From: Bacteroidales bacterium UBA3684
GTDB taxonomy: Bacteria > Bacteroidota > Bacteroidia > Bacteroidales > P3
Reading direction: 5' to 3'
NCBI GenBank assembly: GCA_002372855.1
Contig: DFIZ01000072.1
Location: 16,411 to 21,500, forward strand
Length of the DNA: 5,090 bases
The notes under the pieces are model-generated. The model made no database searches. It saw nothing but the letters and a program-made list of their open reading frames with translations, and had not been told where the DNA came from. A program made the translations under genes and the position numbers. This document shows positions 1 through 5,090 of the stretch, one piece after another. How positions within the stretch are numbered: position 1 is the first letter of the stretch; each line of letters opens with the position of its first letter.

Positions 1-132
1 GAGAAGAAGAACTACGGCAAGGTGACGATGGGCACGCTGCGCACCACCTACGTCATCGACGAGCAGGGCACCATCGTCGACGCCATCGGCAAAGTGAACA
101 CCAAGGAACACACGAAGCAGATATTGAAGTGA
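1..132 (+). CDS. bcp: C-terminal fragment of a Bcp/PrxQ-type peroxiredoxin (5' end outside window)
   Basis: The first 43 codons are open in frame 1 and stop at TGA 130-132. The fragment contains KKNYGKVTMGTLRTTYVID, then EQGTIVDAIGKVNTKEHTKQIL. This matches the end of thioredoxin-dependent peroxiredoxins of the Bcp/PrxQ (AhpC/TSA) family: a Tyr-Gly-Lys segment, the LR(T)T(Y/F)VID strand with its conserved Arg, and a last helix ending in a 'KxHTxQIL'-like stretch. Family members are about 150 residues, cytoplasmic, and reduce hydrogen peroxide and organic hydroperoxides through a Cys near residue 45. That Cys and the start codon lie upstream of the window, so catalytic competence cannot be judged. 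The gene converges on the AlaX-like gene, with 48 bases between the stop codons and a hairpin in the gap. The Bcp call rests on this tail alone; another AhpC/TSA member is possible but less likely. Confidence 0.8.
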   Translation, partial: EKKNYGKVTMGTLRTTYVIDEQGTIVDAIGKVNTKEHTKQILK

Positions 133-138
133 GTGGGT

Positions 139-175
139 AGTGGAGGGCGCTTGTTCACGATGCCCGAACTCCACT
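139..175 (+). terminator. Hairpin between convergent genes, probable terminator
   Basis: Arms AGTGGAG (139-145) and CTCCACT (169-175) pair perfectly over 7 bp. Inside them GGC (146-148) can pair with GCC (162-164), giving a longer interrupted stem. The hairpin lies in the 48-base gap between the stops of the peroxiredoxin and the AlaX-like gene, where a shared terminator is expected. The following CGGTCTTATT is only moderately T-rich and there is no T run on the minus side. It is therefore not a textbook intrinsic terminator. Confidence 0.5.
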
Positions 176-180
176 CGGTC

Positions 181-648
181 TTATTCCACCAATTTGAAGC
201 GCATGCGCCACGTGTGAGCTTCTTCGTTGTAGTCGTGACTGATGATTTTGAACTGGCCTATTTCTGAGGTGTTCTGGACGTGGGTGCCGACGCAGGCGCA
301 TAGGTCGTAGTCGCCGATGCGGACGAGGCGCAGGGTCTCGCTGGCGTCGTCGGGCAGTTTTCCGAGATCCACCTCGGGCGGCACCTCTCCCCTCTTCACG
401 AACTCATAGCTGACGGGCAACCCCATAGCGATGACCTCGTTGACGCGGCGCTCGAGTTCCTGCACCTGCTCGTCGGTGGGGCAGGCGGCGAGCTGGTAGT
501 CGCACTTGCTCTTCTTGCGTTCGATGTGGGCGTTGCGCGACCGCGGGCAGCCGAACATGCGCACCATCGTCTGGTTCAGTATGTGCTCCGCCGTGTGCAT
601 GGGCGGGTATTCTTCCTTGTTGTGAGCGTTCAAAATTGGTTCTTCCAT
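181..648 (-). CDS. AlaX-like aminoacyl-tRNA editing protein (155 aa)
   Basis: This is a free-standing editing domain related to the second additional domain of AlaRS/ThrRS. Such proteins hydrolyse mischarged tRNA in trans in the cytoplasm; AlaX proteins deacylate Ser- or Gly-tRNA(Ala). Visible signature: HTAEH at residues 18-22 (HxxxH) and CACVGTH at 117-123, giving CxxxH (C119, H123). His18, His22, Cys119 and His123 would be the four zinc ligands. NTSEIGQFKI (126-135) follows, as in AlaX proteins. The length suits the small AlaX type, with no AlaRS catalytic or tRNA-binding part. I chose ATG 648-646 because MEEPILNAHNKEEYPP directly precedes the conserved core. The same frame stays open upstream to 909, but only as antisense to the helicase gene. 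The gene diverges from the helicase, with 70 bases between start codons. Substrate identity (Ala versus Thr system) is inferred from similarity, not shown. Confidence 0.88.
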   Translation of the reverse strand: MEEPILNAHNKEEYPPMHTAEHILNQTMVRMFGCPRSRNAHIERKKSKCDYQLAACPTDEQVQELERRVNEVIAMGLPVSYEFVKRGEVPPEVDLGKLPDDASETLRLVRIGDYDLCACVGTHVQNTSEIGQFKIISHDYNEEAHTWRMRFKLVE

Positions 649-677
649 GTTGATATAACGCGAGATATGGCATATTA

Positions 678-695
678 TTTTGCCGAGTGGCAAAA
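678..695. repeat. Perfect inverted repeat in the divergent promoter region, possible operator
   Basis: TTTTGCC (678-684), spacer GAGT, GGCAAAA (689-695). The 7-base arms are perfectly complementary. The left arm contains the TTTG -33 element of the helicase promoter (679-682), and the right arm supplies a TTTG on the opposite strand, towards the AlaX-like gene. A protein bound here would cover the -33 region of both genes. Operator function is inferred from position and symmetry only. Confidence 0.45.
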
Positions 696-709
696 AGTTC
701 GTACCTTTG
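679..709 (+). promoter_or_regulatory. Bacteroidales-type promoter of the helicase gene
   Basis: TTTG at 679-682, a 19-base spacer, and TACCTTTG at 702-709. This matches the Bacteroidales primary sigma consensus TTTG(-33)-N19-TAnnTTTG(-7) without mismatch. Only 9 bases separate the -7 element from ATG 719. Transcription should therefore begin about 4-6 bases before the start codon, giving an almost leaderless mRNA. Confidence 0.8.
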
Positions 710-718
710 CACACGATT

Positions 719-2827
719 ATGGAAACCAACCCACAGACAGAATTGGCGCGACGATATGTGGAGCAGACCGGAGTGTCGGTGTTCCTGACCGGCAAGGCCG
801 GCACCGGCAAGACGACGTTCCTGCACGACATCGTTGCCAACACCACAAAGCGGCACGCCGTCGTGGCCCCCACGGGTGTGGCGGCCATCAATGCCGGCGG
901 TGTCACCATACACTCGTTCTTCCAACTGCCCTTCGACCCCTACCTGCCCGACGTCAAGGAGCTGGTCACCGAATACCAGATGCCGGAGCGCTACAAGGCC
1001 CTCAGCAAAAACAAGCAGAACATCATACGCACGCTTGAGCTGCTCATCATCGACGAGGTGTCGATGGTGCGTGCCGATTTGCTCGACGCCATCGACATGA
1101 CGCTGCGCCGCGTGCGCCGCAGCAGCCGTCCCTTCGGCGGCGTGCAGCTGCTGCTCATCGGCGACGTGCACCAGCTCTCGCCCGTAGTCACCGAGGCCGA
1201 GCGCCCCTATATGGAGCGCGTATACTCCTCGCCCTATTTCTTCGCCAGCAAGGCACTGCAGCAGATAAACTACGTCACCATAGAGCTGACGAAAGTATAC
1301 CGCCAACAGGACGCCGCCTTCGTTGACCTGCTGAACCATGTGCGCGACAACAACATCGACTCCGCCACCCTCGCCGCATTGAACGCCCGCGTGGGTACGT
1401 CGCAGAAAGGCGCCATCACCCTCACCACCCACAACCGGCAGGCCGACGCCATCAACCGCCGTCACATGGAAGCCCTGCATGGCGAACAACGCACATTCGA
1501 GGCCATCGTCAAAGGCAACTATCCGGACAAAGCGCTGCCCTGCGACCAACGGCTGGAGGTGAAGATGGGCGAAAGGGTGATGTTTGTCAAGAACGACAGC
1601 AGCGGCGGCCACCGCTACTACAACGGCATGCTTGGCACGGTCACCGGCTTCCTGCACGAAGACGACAAGGACTACATAGAGGTCGTCAGCGACGACGGCG
1701 ACACCATAGCCGTGAACCGCGAGCTGTGGGAGAGCATGAAATACAGCATCGACACCAAGACCAACGACATCACGCAGGAGGTGGAGGGCACCTTCTGCCA
1801 GTACCCACTGCAGGCCGCCTGGGCCGTCACCATCCACAAGGCGCAAGGCCTCACCTTCGACCACGTCGTCATCGATGCCGCCGACGCCTTCGCATTCGGC
1901 CAGGTCTACGTGGCCCTCAGCCGCTGCCGCACCCTCGAGGGGCTCTCGCTCTCGACGCCATTGACAGCCGGTGTGGCCTTCAACGACACATCCGTCAGCC
2001 ACTTCGTCAGCGCCCAGCCGAGCTTCGAGCAGACCAGCGTGGCGGCCGACGACTACGAGCGTCAGTACCGCATGGAGAAGCTCATGGAGTTCTTCGGCAT
2101 GGACGACCTTGTGCACCTTGCCGACAAGCTGTACGAGCACTACAGCAAGCTGAAGAATATCTACCCGGACTTGGTGCAAGCCTTCAGCACGAAAATATCC
2201 ACATTGCTGGAGTTGCAGGCGGTGAGCGAGAAATTCAAGGCGCAACTCGTACGGATAGACAATGCCGCACAGCAACTCCGCGCACAACAAGGGGCGGAAT
2301 ACTTCCAAGGGAAACTGGCCGAGGTCGCCGCCCTGCTGCCGACCCTCCTCGATGTAGACATAGACAACAAGGTGACGGCAGAACGAATCAAAGACAACGG
2401 TGCCAGGTTTGCCGAAGCGCTCGGCCTGAAGCTGTCGTGCCTTACGGCCGTCGTCAAGGATGGCTACAGCGTGCAGACGGTGCAGCGTGCCAAGGTGGAC
2501 TACCTCATGAACCATGACGGTAAAGAAAAAAAGACCAGCCGCGATCGCACCGCAAAAACAGCCAAACAAAGCGGCGGCGACAGCATAAACACCGACTTGG
2601 CCACCGCACTGCGCAACTGGCGGTCATTAAAGGCTGCGGAACAGAATGTACCAGCCTACGTAATCCTGCAACAAAAAGCCCTGCAGGCTATAGCCACAAA
2701 CATGCCTCACACCGTCGCCGAACTGAAGCGACAACTCGGCGTCGGTGAGAAAACCGTGCAACGCTACGGGGCAGAACTGCTTGATATCGTCAACGATTAC
2801 ACAAACGACAATACATTGACATTATGA
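719..2827 (+). CDS. Pif1/RecD-like superfamily 1B DNA helicase with C-terminal HRDC domain (702 aa)
   Basis: An ATP-dependent DNA helicase, presumably 5'-3' like other SF1B enzymes, acting in replication or repair. Motifs in order: Walker A GKAGTGKTT at 25-33 (Lys31); motif Ia APTGVAA at 50-56 with AINAGGVTIHSFF after it; Walker B LLIIDEVSMV at 108-117 (Asp112, Glu113); motif III GDVHQLSPV at 148-156; motif IV VYRQ at 193-196; an RecD/Pif1-like NG(M)LGTV at 302-308; motif V TIHKAQGLTFD at 371-381; and motif VI YVALSR at 397-402. A helical region (about 440-600) and a lysine-rich linker (600-617) follow. Residues about 625-693 form an HRDC domain (VPAYVILQQKALQAIA ... GVGEKTVQRYG), as at the end of RecQ. 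ATG 719 was chosen because the promoter lies just upstream; an in-frame TTG at 680 falls inside that promoter. All motifs are intact and no disruption is seen. The gene is GC-rich and looks native. A cellular role beyond DNA unwinding cannot be read from the sequence. Confidence 0.92.
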   Translation: METNPQTELARRYVEQTGVSVFLTGKAGTGKTTFLHDIVANTTKRHAVVAPTGVAAINAGGVTIHSFFQLPFDPYLPDVKELVTEYQMPERYKALSKNKQNIIRTLELLIIDEVSMVRADLLDAIDMTLRRVRRSSRPFGGVQLLLIGDVHQLSPVVTEAERPYMERVYSSPYFFASKALQQINYVTIELTKVYRQQDAAFVDLLNHVRDNNIDSATLAALNARVGTSQKGAITLTTHNRQADAINRRHMEALHGEQRTFEAIVKGNYPDKALPCDQRLEVKMGERVMFVKNDSSGGHRYYNGMLGTVTGFLHEDDKDYIEVVSDDGDTIAVNRELWESMKYSIDTKTNDITQEVEGTFCQYPLQAAWAVTIHKAQGLTFDHVVIDAADAFAFGQVYVALSRCRTLEGLSLSTPLTAGVAFNDTSVSHFVSAQPSFEQTSVAADDYERQYRMEKLMEFFGMDDLVHLADKLYEHYSKLKNIYPDLVQAFSTKISTLLELQAVSEKFKAQLVRIDNAAQQLRAQQGAEYFQGKLAEVAALLPTLLDVDIDNKVTAERIKDNGARFAEALGLKLSCLTAVVKDGYSVQTVQRAKVDYLMNHDGKEKKTSRDRTAKTAKQSGGDSINTDLATALRNWRSLKAAEQNVPAYVILQQKALQAIATNMPHTVAELKRQLGVGEKTVQRYGAELLDIVNDYTNDNTLTL

Positions 2828-2882
2828 CAAAATACATCGGCGCACAAGCGAAGGCGTCAAATAATTAGAATTCTTCCTGGCC

Positions 2883-2910
2883 GGACTCTTGCCGCCGTAG
2901 TCTTTTTTTT
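2883..2910 (+). terminator. Possible intrinsic terminator after the helicase gene
   Basis: GACT (2884-2887) can pair with AGTC (2899-2902), with an optional G-T pair outside it. A run of eight T follows at 2903-2910. It starts 56 bases after the helicase stop, a suitable place. The stem is short (4-5 bp) and the loop is GC-rich (TTGCCGCC inside), so alternative CCGG/CCG pairings compete. The T run is the stronger part of the evidence. Confidence 0.4.
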
Positions 2911-2914
2911 CTCG

Positions 2915-3037
2915 GCATATCTTCAGGATATACTTAGCATATACCTAGCATATAGAATGGATATACTTAGCATATACAACGGATATAGGATTGCATATAC
3001 AAAGCATATACCTTTGCATATAGAAAGCATATAGAAG
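2915..3037. repeat. Array of eleven degenerate 11-bp direct repeats, consensus G(C/G)ATATANNNN
   Basis: Units begin at 2915, 2926, 2937, 2948, 2959, 2970, 2981, 2993, 3004, 3016 and 3027. Nine are 11 bases long, and two (2981, 3004) are 12. All start with GCATAT or GGATAT; all but the first continue with A. Eight units have GCATAT, and three (2926, 2959, 2981) have GGATAT. The last four or five bases vary (CTTA, CCTA, GAAT, CAAC, CAAA, GAAA, GAAG). Units 2926 and 2959 are identical. There is no spacer class of different length and no coding frame across it. The period is near one DNA helical turn, so the TATA steps face the same side of the helix. Function unknown: a protein-binding array, a bent or easily melted segment, or a slippage-prone repeat are all possible. 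Confidence 0.88.
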
Positions 3038-3334
3038 CCGGGGGGAACAGTCGTGACGCGCCCAGAGAAAGCTCCGGTTTCATGGTGTTCTGTCGGCTTG
3101 ACAGACAGGTGTTTGTTGTCATGCAGTATCCATCGCTGTCTCTGAGAGGTTGAGTCTCATGGGATTTATAAACGCTCTGACGATGCATGATAATATGTAT
3201 GGCGTCAAAAAATCAAAAATTATGTCCCTCCAAGGTGACAACGCAATAAAAAGCCGGTTCCTTGTCGGCTGAGCCGACGGCATAGCACGGAGAAGGCTCG
3301 GTGGTCCTTCGGCAATGTCTCGATGGAAAAACAT
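3038..3334. other. Gene-free, hairpin-rich intergenic segment
   Basis: I find no credible gene here. Short minus-strand frames exist (for example 3188 to 2967 and 3334 to 3119), but they overlap one another, lack recognisable motifs and start at no promoter. Visible inverted repeats are: TCTGTC/GACAGA (3089-3094 and 3100-3105, 5-base loop); TGAGA/TCTCA (3143-3147 and 3155-3159); GACG-TGCAT/ATGTA-CGTC (3179-3206, one internal mismatch region); and GTCGGCT/AGCCGAC (3264-3278). The density of stems suggests either a structured RNA or an intergenic repeat element. Neither is proven. Confidence 0.5.
3248..3278 (-). promoter_or_regulatory. Overlapping hairpins with a minus-strand terminator-like stem (attenuator-like)
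   Basis: Read on the minus strand, GTCGGCT (3278-3272) and AGCCGAC (3270-3264) form a tight hairpin. The AGCCG part (3270-3266) can instead pair with CGGCT (3256-3252) across a 9-base loop. That second stem is followed by further T residues down to 3248, so it is terminator-like. The two stems exclude each other because they share AGCCG. No minus-strand gene or clear promoter is seen for it to control. It may simply stop antisense transcription towards the helicase. Confidence 0.3.
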
Positions 3335-3365
3335 TTTGCCATGTCAAATAAATGTTGTATTTTTG
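3335..3365 (+). promoter_or_regulatory. Bacteroidales-type promoter of the ATPase operon
   Basis: TTTG at 3335-3338, a 19-base spacer, and TATTTTTG at 3358-3365. This is again a perfect match to TTTG-N19-TAnnTTTG. The -33 element lies in TTTTGCC (3334-3340), the same heptamer as in the helicase promoter. ATG 3379 is 14 bases and ATG 3388 is 23 bases from the end of the -7 element, so the leader is very short with either start. Confidence 0.8.
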
Positions 3366-3378
3366 CACTTGAAAATAG

Positions 3379-4536
3379 ATGTTTCTTATGAACAACTTGA
3401 GCATAAATAATTTTGGACCAATCGGTTGTGCATCTGTAGATTTCGGAGATCTCACACTTTTAGTTGGTCCTCAGGCAAGCGGCAAAAGTCTGTTTCTGGA
3501 ACTGTTGAAGTATATAGTTGACAAGGAATATATACTGTCAAATCTCCGCAAGTATAATTTTATTATCGACAAGAAGAATCCTCAGAAGGTATTAGATGTT
3601 GTCTTTGGCGATGGTCTAAACAAGATGTTTAAACCAGAAACCTTAATACAGTTTGATAACGAAGCGATATCCATTGATACCCTCATTAAACGTAACGTGC
3701 CTCAAAAGGAATCCATGTTTTACATTCCGGCACAGCGCATTCTTAGCATTGCAGATGGACGTCCGAAGAACTTTATGGAATTCGACCTTTCTACACCGTA
3801 TGTTTTGCGTGCTTTTAGTGAAACCCTGAGAACGTACATCCAAGGGTTCATGGGTGATCCAAACACAATCTTCCCAATAAGCAATAGGCTGAAAGGAGTA
3901 TTGAAACAGTCTTTCAACGACAACATTTTCTATGGTGGCAAAATCGTCATGGAGGAAAATGCTGGCCAAAAGAAATTTCAGATGAAGATAGAAGATTTGA
4001 ATCTTCCTTTCATGACATGGAGTACTGGCCAGAAAGAATTTATGCCTCTGCTTATTGCTTTCTATTGCTTGTCTGGGCCTTCCTCTTCTGTTTTTAAAAA
4101 GGATAATTATCAATATGTTGTAATTGAGGAACCTGAAATGGGTTTGCACCCACAAGCCATCAAAGCCATTCTGCTCGAAGTTTTGGAACTTTTGCATAAT
4201 GGTCTGAAAGTGATTATCTCTACCCATTCCACCACCTTGCTTGATTTCGCTTGGGCTTTCAATGCCATAAAGAACTCTTCCTTCGACAAGAAAGAGGATG
4301 CTATGTTCAAACTGTTTAATATCCGTAAAACTCCTGCCAGCAGACAATTATTCGACGGTTTATTTGACAAAACACTCTTGACGTACTATTTTTCGCGTGC
4401 AGCAAATGGCAAAGTGGAGTCGACCGATATTTCCGCATTGGATGCTGGAAGCGAGAATGAGGCCATTTCTGGTTGGGGTGGACTGTCTAAGTTCTCGGCA
4501 GATGCCGCAGACGTTGTTTATGAATATGCAGACTAG
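3379..4536 (+). CDS. ABC/OLD-type AAA family ATPase (385 aa), first gene of a two-gene operon
   Basis: A single-domain ATPase of the AAA_15/AAA_21 kind (SMC/RecF/OLD-like ABC fold), probably cytoplasmic. Motifs: an N-terminal LSINNFGPI strand (7-15) typical of this group; Walker A GPQASGKS at 30-37 (Lys36); YIPAQR at 115-120, like the 'YIPAER' seen in these ATPases; an ABC-signature-like STGQKE at 215-220; Walker B YVVIEEPE at 246-253 (Glu250, Glu251) running into MGLHP; and a switch His in STHS (281-284). The rest, about 285-385, has no Toprim or HNH motif. The nuclease of true OLD proteins is therefore missing, and an effector would have to be another protein. The frame has two candidate starts, ATG 3379 and ATG 3388. 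The longer one is given, but MNNLSINNFGPI from 3388 is equally natural for the family. Base composition is clearly AT-richer than in the helicase gene. The next gene starts within about 10 bases of the stop, so the two are surely co-transcribed. Defence function is inferred from this layout. Confidence 0.88.
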   Translation: MFLMNNLSINNFGPIGCASVDFGDLTLLVGPQASGKSLFLELLKYIVDKEYILSNLRKYNFIIDKKNPQKVLDVVFGDGLNKMFKPETLIQFDNEAISIDTLIKRNVPQKESMFYIPAQRILSIADGRPKNFMEFDLSTPYVLRAFSETLRTYIQGFMGDPNTIFPISNRLKGVLKQSFNDNIFYGGKIVMEENAGQKKFQMKIEDLNLPFMTWSTGQKEFMPLLIAFYCLSGPSSSVFKKDNYQYVVIEEPEMGLHPQAIKAILLEVLELLHNGLKVIISTHSTTLLDFAWAFNAIKNSSFDKKEDAMFKLFNIRKTPASRQLFDGLFDKTLLTYYFSRAANGKVESTDISALDAGSENEAISGWGGLSKFSADAADVVYEYAD

Positions 4537-4543
4537 CTACACA

Positions 4544-5023
4544 ATGAGCGAGGATAAACTAAATAAGCGATTGACCTTCCGTGAGGCTGTGGCGGCAACG
4601 CCCGACGTGAGCAACGGTTATCACGAAGGATTGTCTGCACTCGGAGGATATACAGCCAAAATAAGAGTTCCCGACCCGACAAAGATTGACGGGAGCCTCG
4701 ATATTGATGCCACCACCAGGGAGCTTTACCCTAATGATTGTCGATGGGATTATGCGTTAGGCTATGATGGAGAAGTCTTCTATATTGAAATTCATTCAGC
4801 CATTACCAGTGAGGTCTCAAAAATGTTGAAGAAGCTGGATTGGCTAAAAACATGGCTCTCCTCCAAGGCTCCAGAGATTAACAAACTGACGGCAAAAAAG
4901 AAAAAAGCCATCGCGTGGGTGCAATCCTCCAACTTCGACATTCCCAAGCACACACCACAATACCGAATGATTGTACAAAAGAAAATATTTCCAATGGCAA
5001 TTTGGGATTATTCGCAATTATAA
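4544..5023 (+). CDS. Small protein of unrecognised family (159 aa), partner of the ATPase; possible variant nuclease
   Basis: I do not recognise the family with certainty. The gene lies 7 bases after the ATPase stop if ATG 4544 (MSEDKLNKRLTF) is used. In-frame ATGs at 4520 and 4526 would overlap the ATPase end by 17 or 11 bases and are possible under translational coupling. The protein has no signal peptide or membrane segment. Its core reads ELYPNDCRWDYALGY (60-74), then VFYIEIHSA (78-86), then a helix with KMLKKLDWLKTWL (93-105). A lysine-rich loop (118-121) and the strand-like IAWVQSSNFDI (123-133) follow. Asp69, the Glu82-x-His84 strand and Lys96/Lys97 on the following helix could be a modified PD-(D/E)xK active site with a migrated lysine; this is inference. 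Trp, His and Asp in the core look functional rather than random. As the ATPase has no effector domain, this protein may be the effector or a regulator. Confidence 0.82.
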   Translation: MSEDKLNKRLTFREAVAATPDVSNGYHEGLSALGGYTAKIRVPDPTKIDGSLDIDATTRELYPNDCRWDYALGYDGEVFYIEIHSAITSEVSKMLKKLDWLKTWLSSKAPEINKLTAKKKKAIAWVQSSNFDIPKHTPQYRMIVQKKIFPMAIWDYSQL

Positions 5024-5027
5024 TTGC
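5014..5027. repeat. Perfect 14-base palindrome over the stop codon of the small partner gene
   Basis: GCAATTATAATTGC reads the same on both strands and includes the TAA stop at 5021-5023. It could form a weak AT-rich hairpin near the 3' end of the operon mRNA, or be a dyad binding site. No T run follows, so an intrinsic terminator is not well supported. The rest, 5028-5090, is AT-rich and shows no gene. Confidence 0.4.
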
Positions 5028-5090
5028 AACTGATAATTTACTATGACATAAAACGTAGAAATATAACAAAGACATATTGAGCTTGACGCT

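Noticed and set aside
649..909. N-terminal extension of the AlaX-like protein to position 909
   Set aside because: The extra 87 codons are antisense to the helicase Walker A region, resemble no protein, and precede a good ATG at the usual family start.
404..2569. A 721-codon open frame on the minus strand, opposite the helicase gene
   Set aside because: It has no recognisable domain and is low-complexity in His, Val, Gly and Leu. It mirrors a gene with every helicase motif intact; long antisense frames are expected opposite GC-rich codon bias.
2915..3037. CRISPR array
   Set aside because: The repeats are 11 bases and degenerate, with no unique spacers of about 30 bases and no cas genes nearby.
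3038..3334. Retron-type non-coding RNA
   Set aside because: The stretch is hairpin-rich, but there is no reverse transcriptase gene in the window.
2967..3455. Minus-strand small proteins in the intergenic region (2967-3188, 3119-3334, 3213-3455)
   Set aside because: They overlap each other, have no motif, promoter or typical composition, and one runs into the ATPase start and promoter. The DNA may be a recurring intergenic sequence, but coding is not supported.
3643..4370. Open frames on the minus strand inside the ATPase gene
   Set aside because: They are shadows of an intact ATPase gene and contain no domain or start signal of their own.
3379..4536. OLD-family nuclease or Gabija GajA
   Set aside because: The ATPase part fits, but the protein ends without the Toprim domain those nucleases require, and the neighbour is not a UvrD-like GajB helicase.
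4397..4543. Upstream extension of the small partner protein to GTG 4397
   Set aside because: It would overlap the ATPase gene by 140 bases, and the extra residues have no pattern. ATG 4544, or 4520/4526, gives normal operon spacing.

Overview
The window looks chromosomal and from a Bacteroidales bacterium (Bacteroides/Prevotella type); I cannot resolve the genus. The main support is two promoters that match the Bacteroidales consensus TTTG-N19-TAnnTTTG exactly, one before each rightward transcription unit. In addition, no gene has a convincing Shine-Dalgarno sequence, and the helicase-HRDC and AlaX-like proteins resemble those I know from this order.

Left part (1-2827) is ordinary GC-rich chromosome, roughly 60% GC in lines sampled by eye. 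It starts with the last 43 codons of a Bcp-type peroxiredoxin (+). This converges on a small AlaX-like tRNA-editing deacylase (-), with a hairpin between them. The deacylase gene diverges from a 702-aa superfamily 1B (Pif1/RecD-like) helicase with a C-terminal HRDC domain (+). The divergent promoter region carries a perfect inverted repeat, TTTTGCC-N4-GGCAAAA.

Middle part (2828-3378) is a 551-base stretch with no credible gene. It holds a possible terminator and then a striking array of eleven degenerate units, G(C/G)ATAT plus about five bases, with a near-strict 11-bp period (2915-3037). After that come several short hairpins, one of which overlaps a minus-strand terminator-like stem in an attenuator-like arrangement. 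The promoter of the next operon ends the stretch.

Right part (3379-5023) is AT-richer, roughly 40% GC or lower in sampled lines. It is a compact two-gene operon: a 385-aa ABC/OLD-type AAA ATPase without a nuclease domain, followed at once by a 159-aa protein of unrecognised family. The small protein has a conserved-looking core (NDCRWDY ... FYIEIH ... KKLDWLK) that could be a variant PD-(D/E)xK-like fold. The ATPase plus small-partner layout, own promoter, shifted base composition and position beside a repeat-rich intergenic region resemble two-gene anti-phage systems such as Septu or PARIS, but it is not clearly any of them. This pair is the best candidate here for an undescribed system. The last 67 bases contain no gene that I can support.
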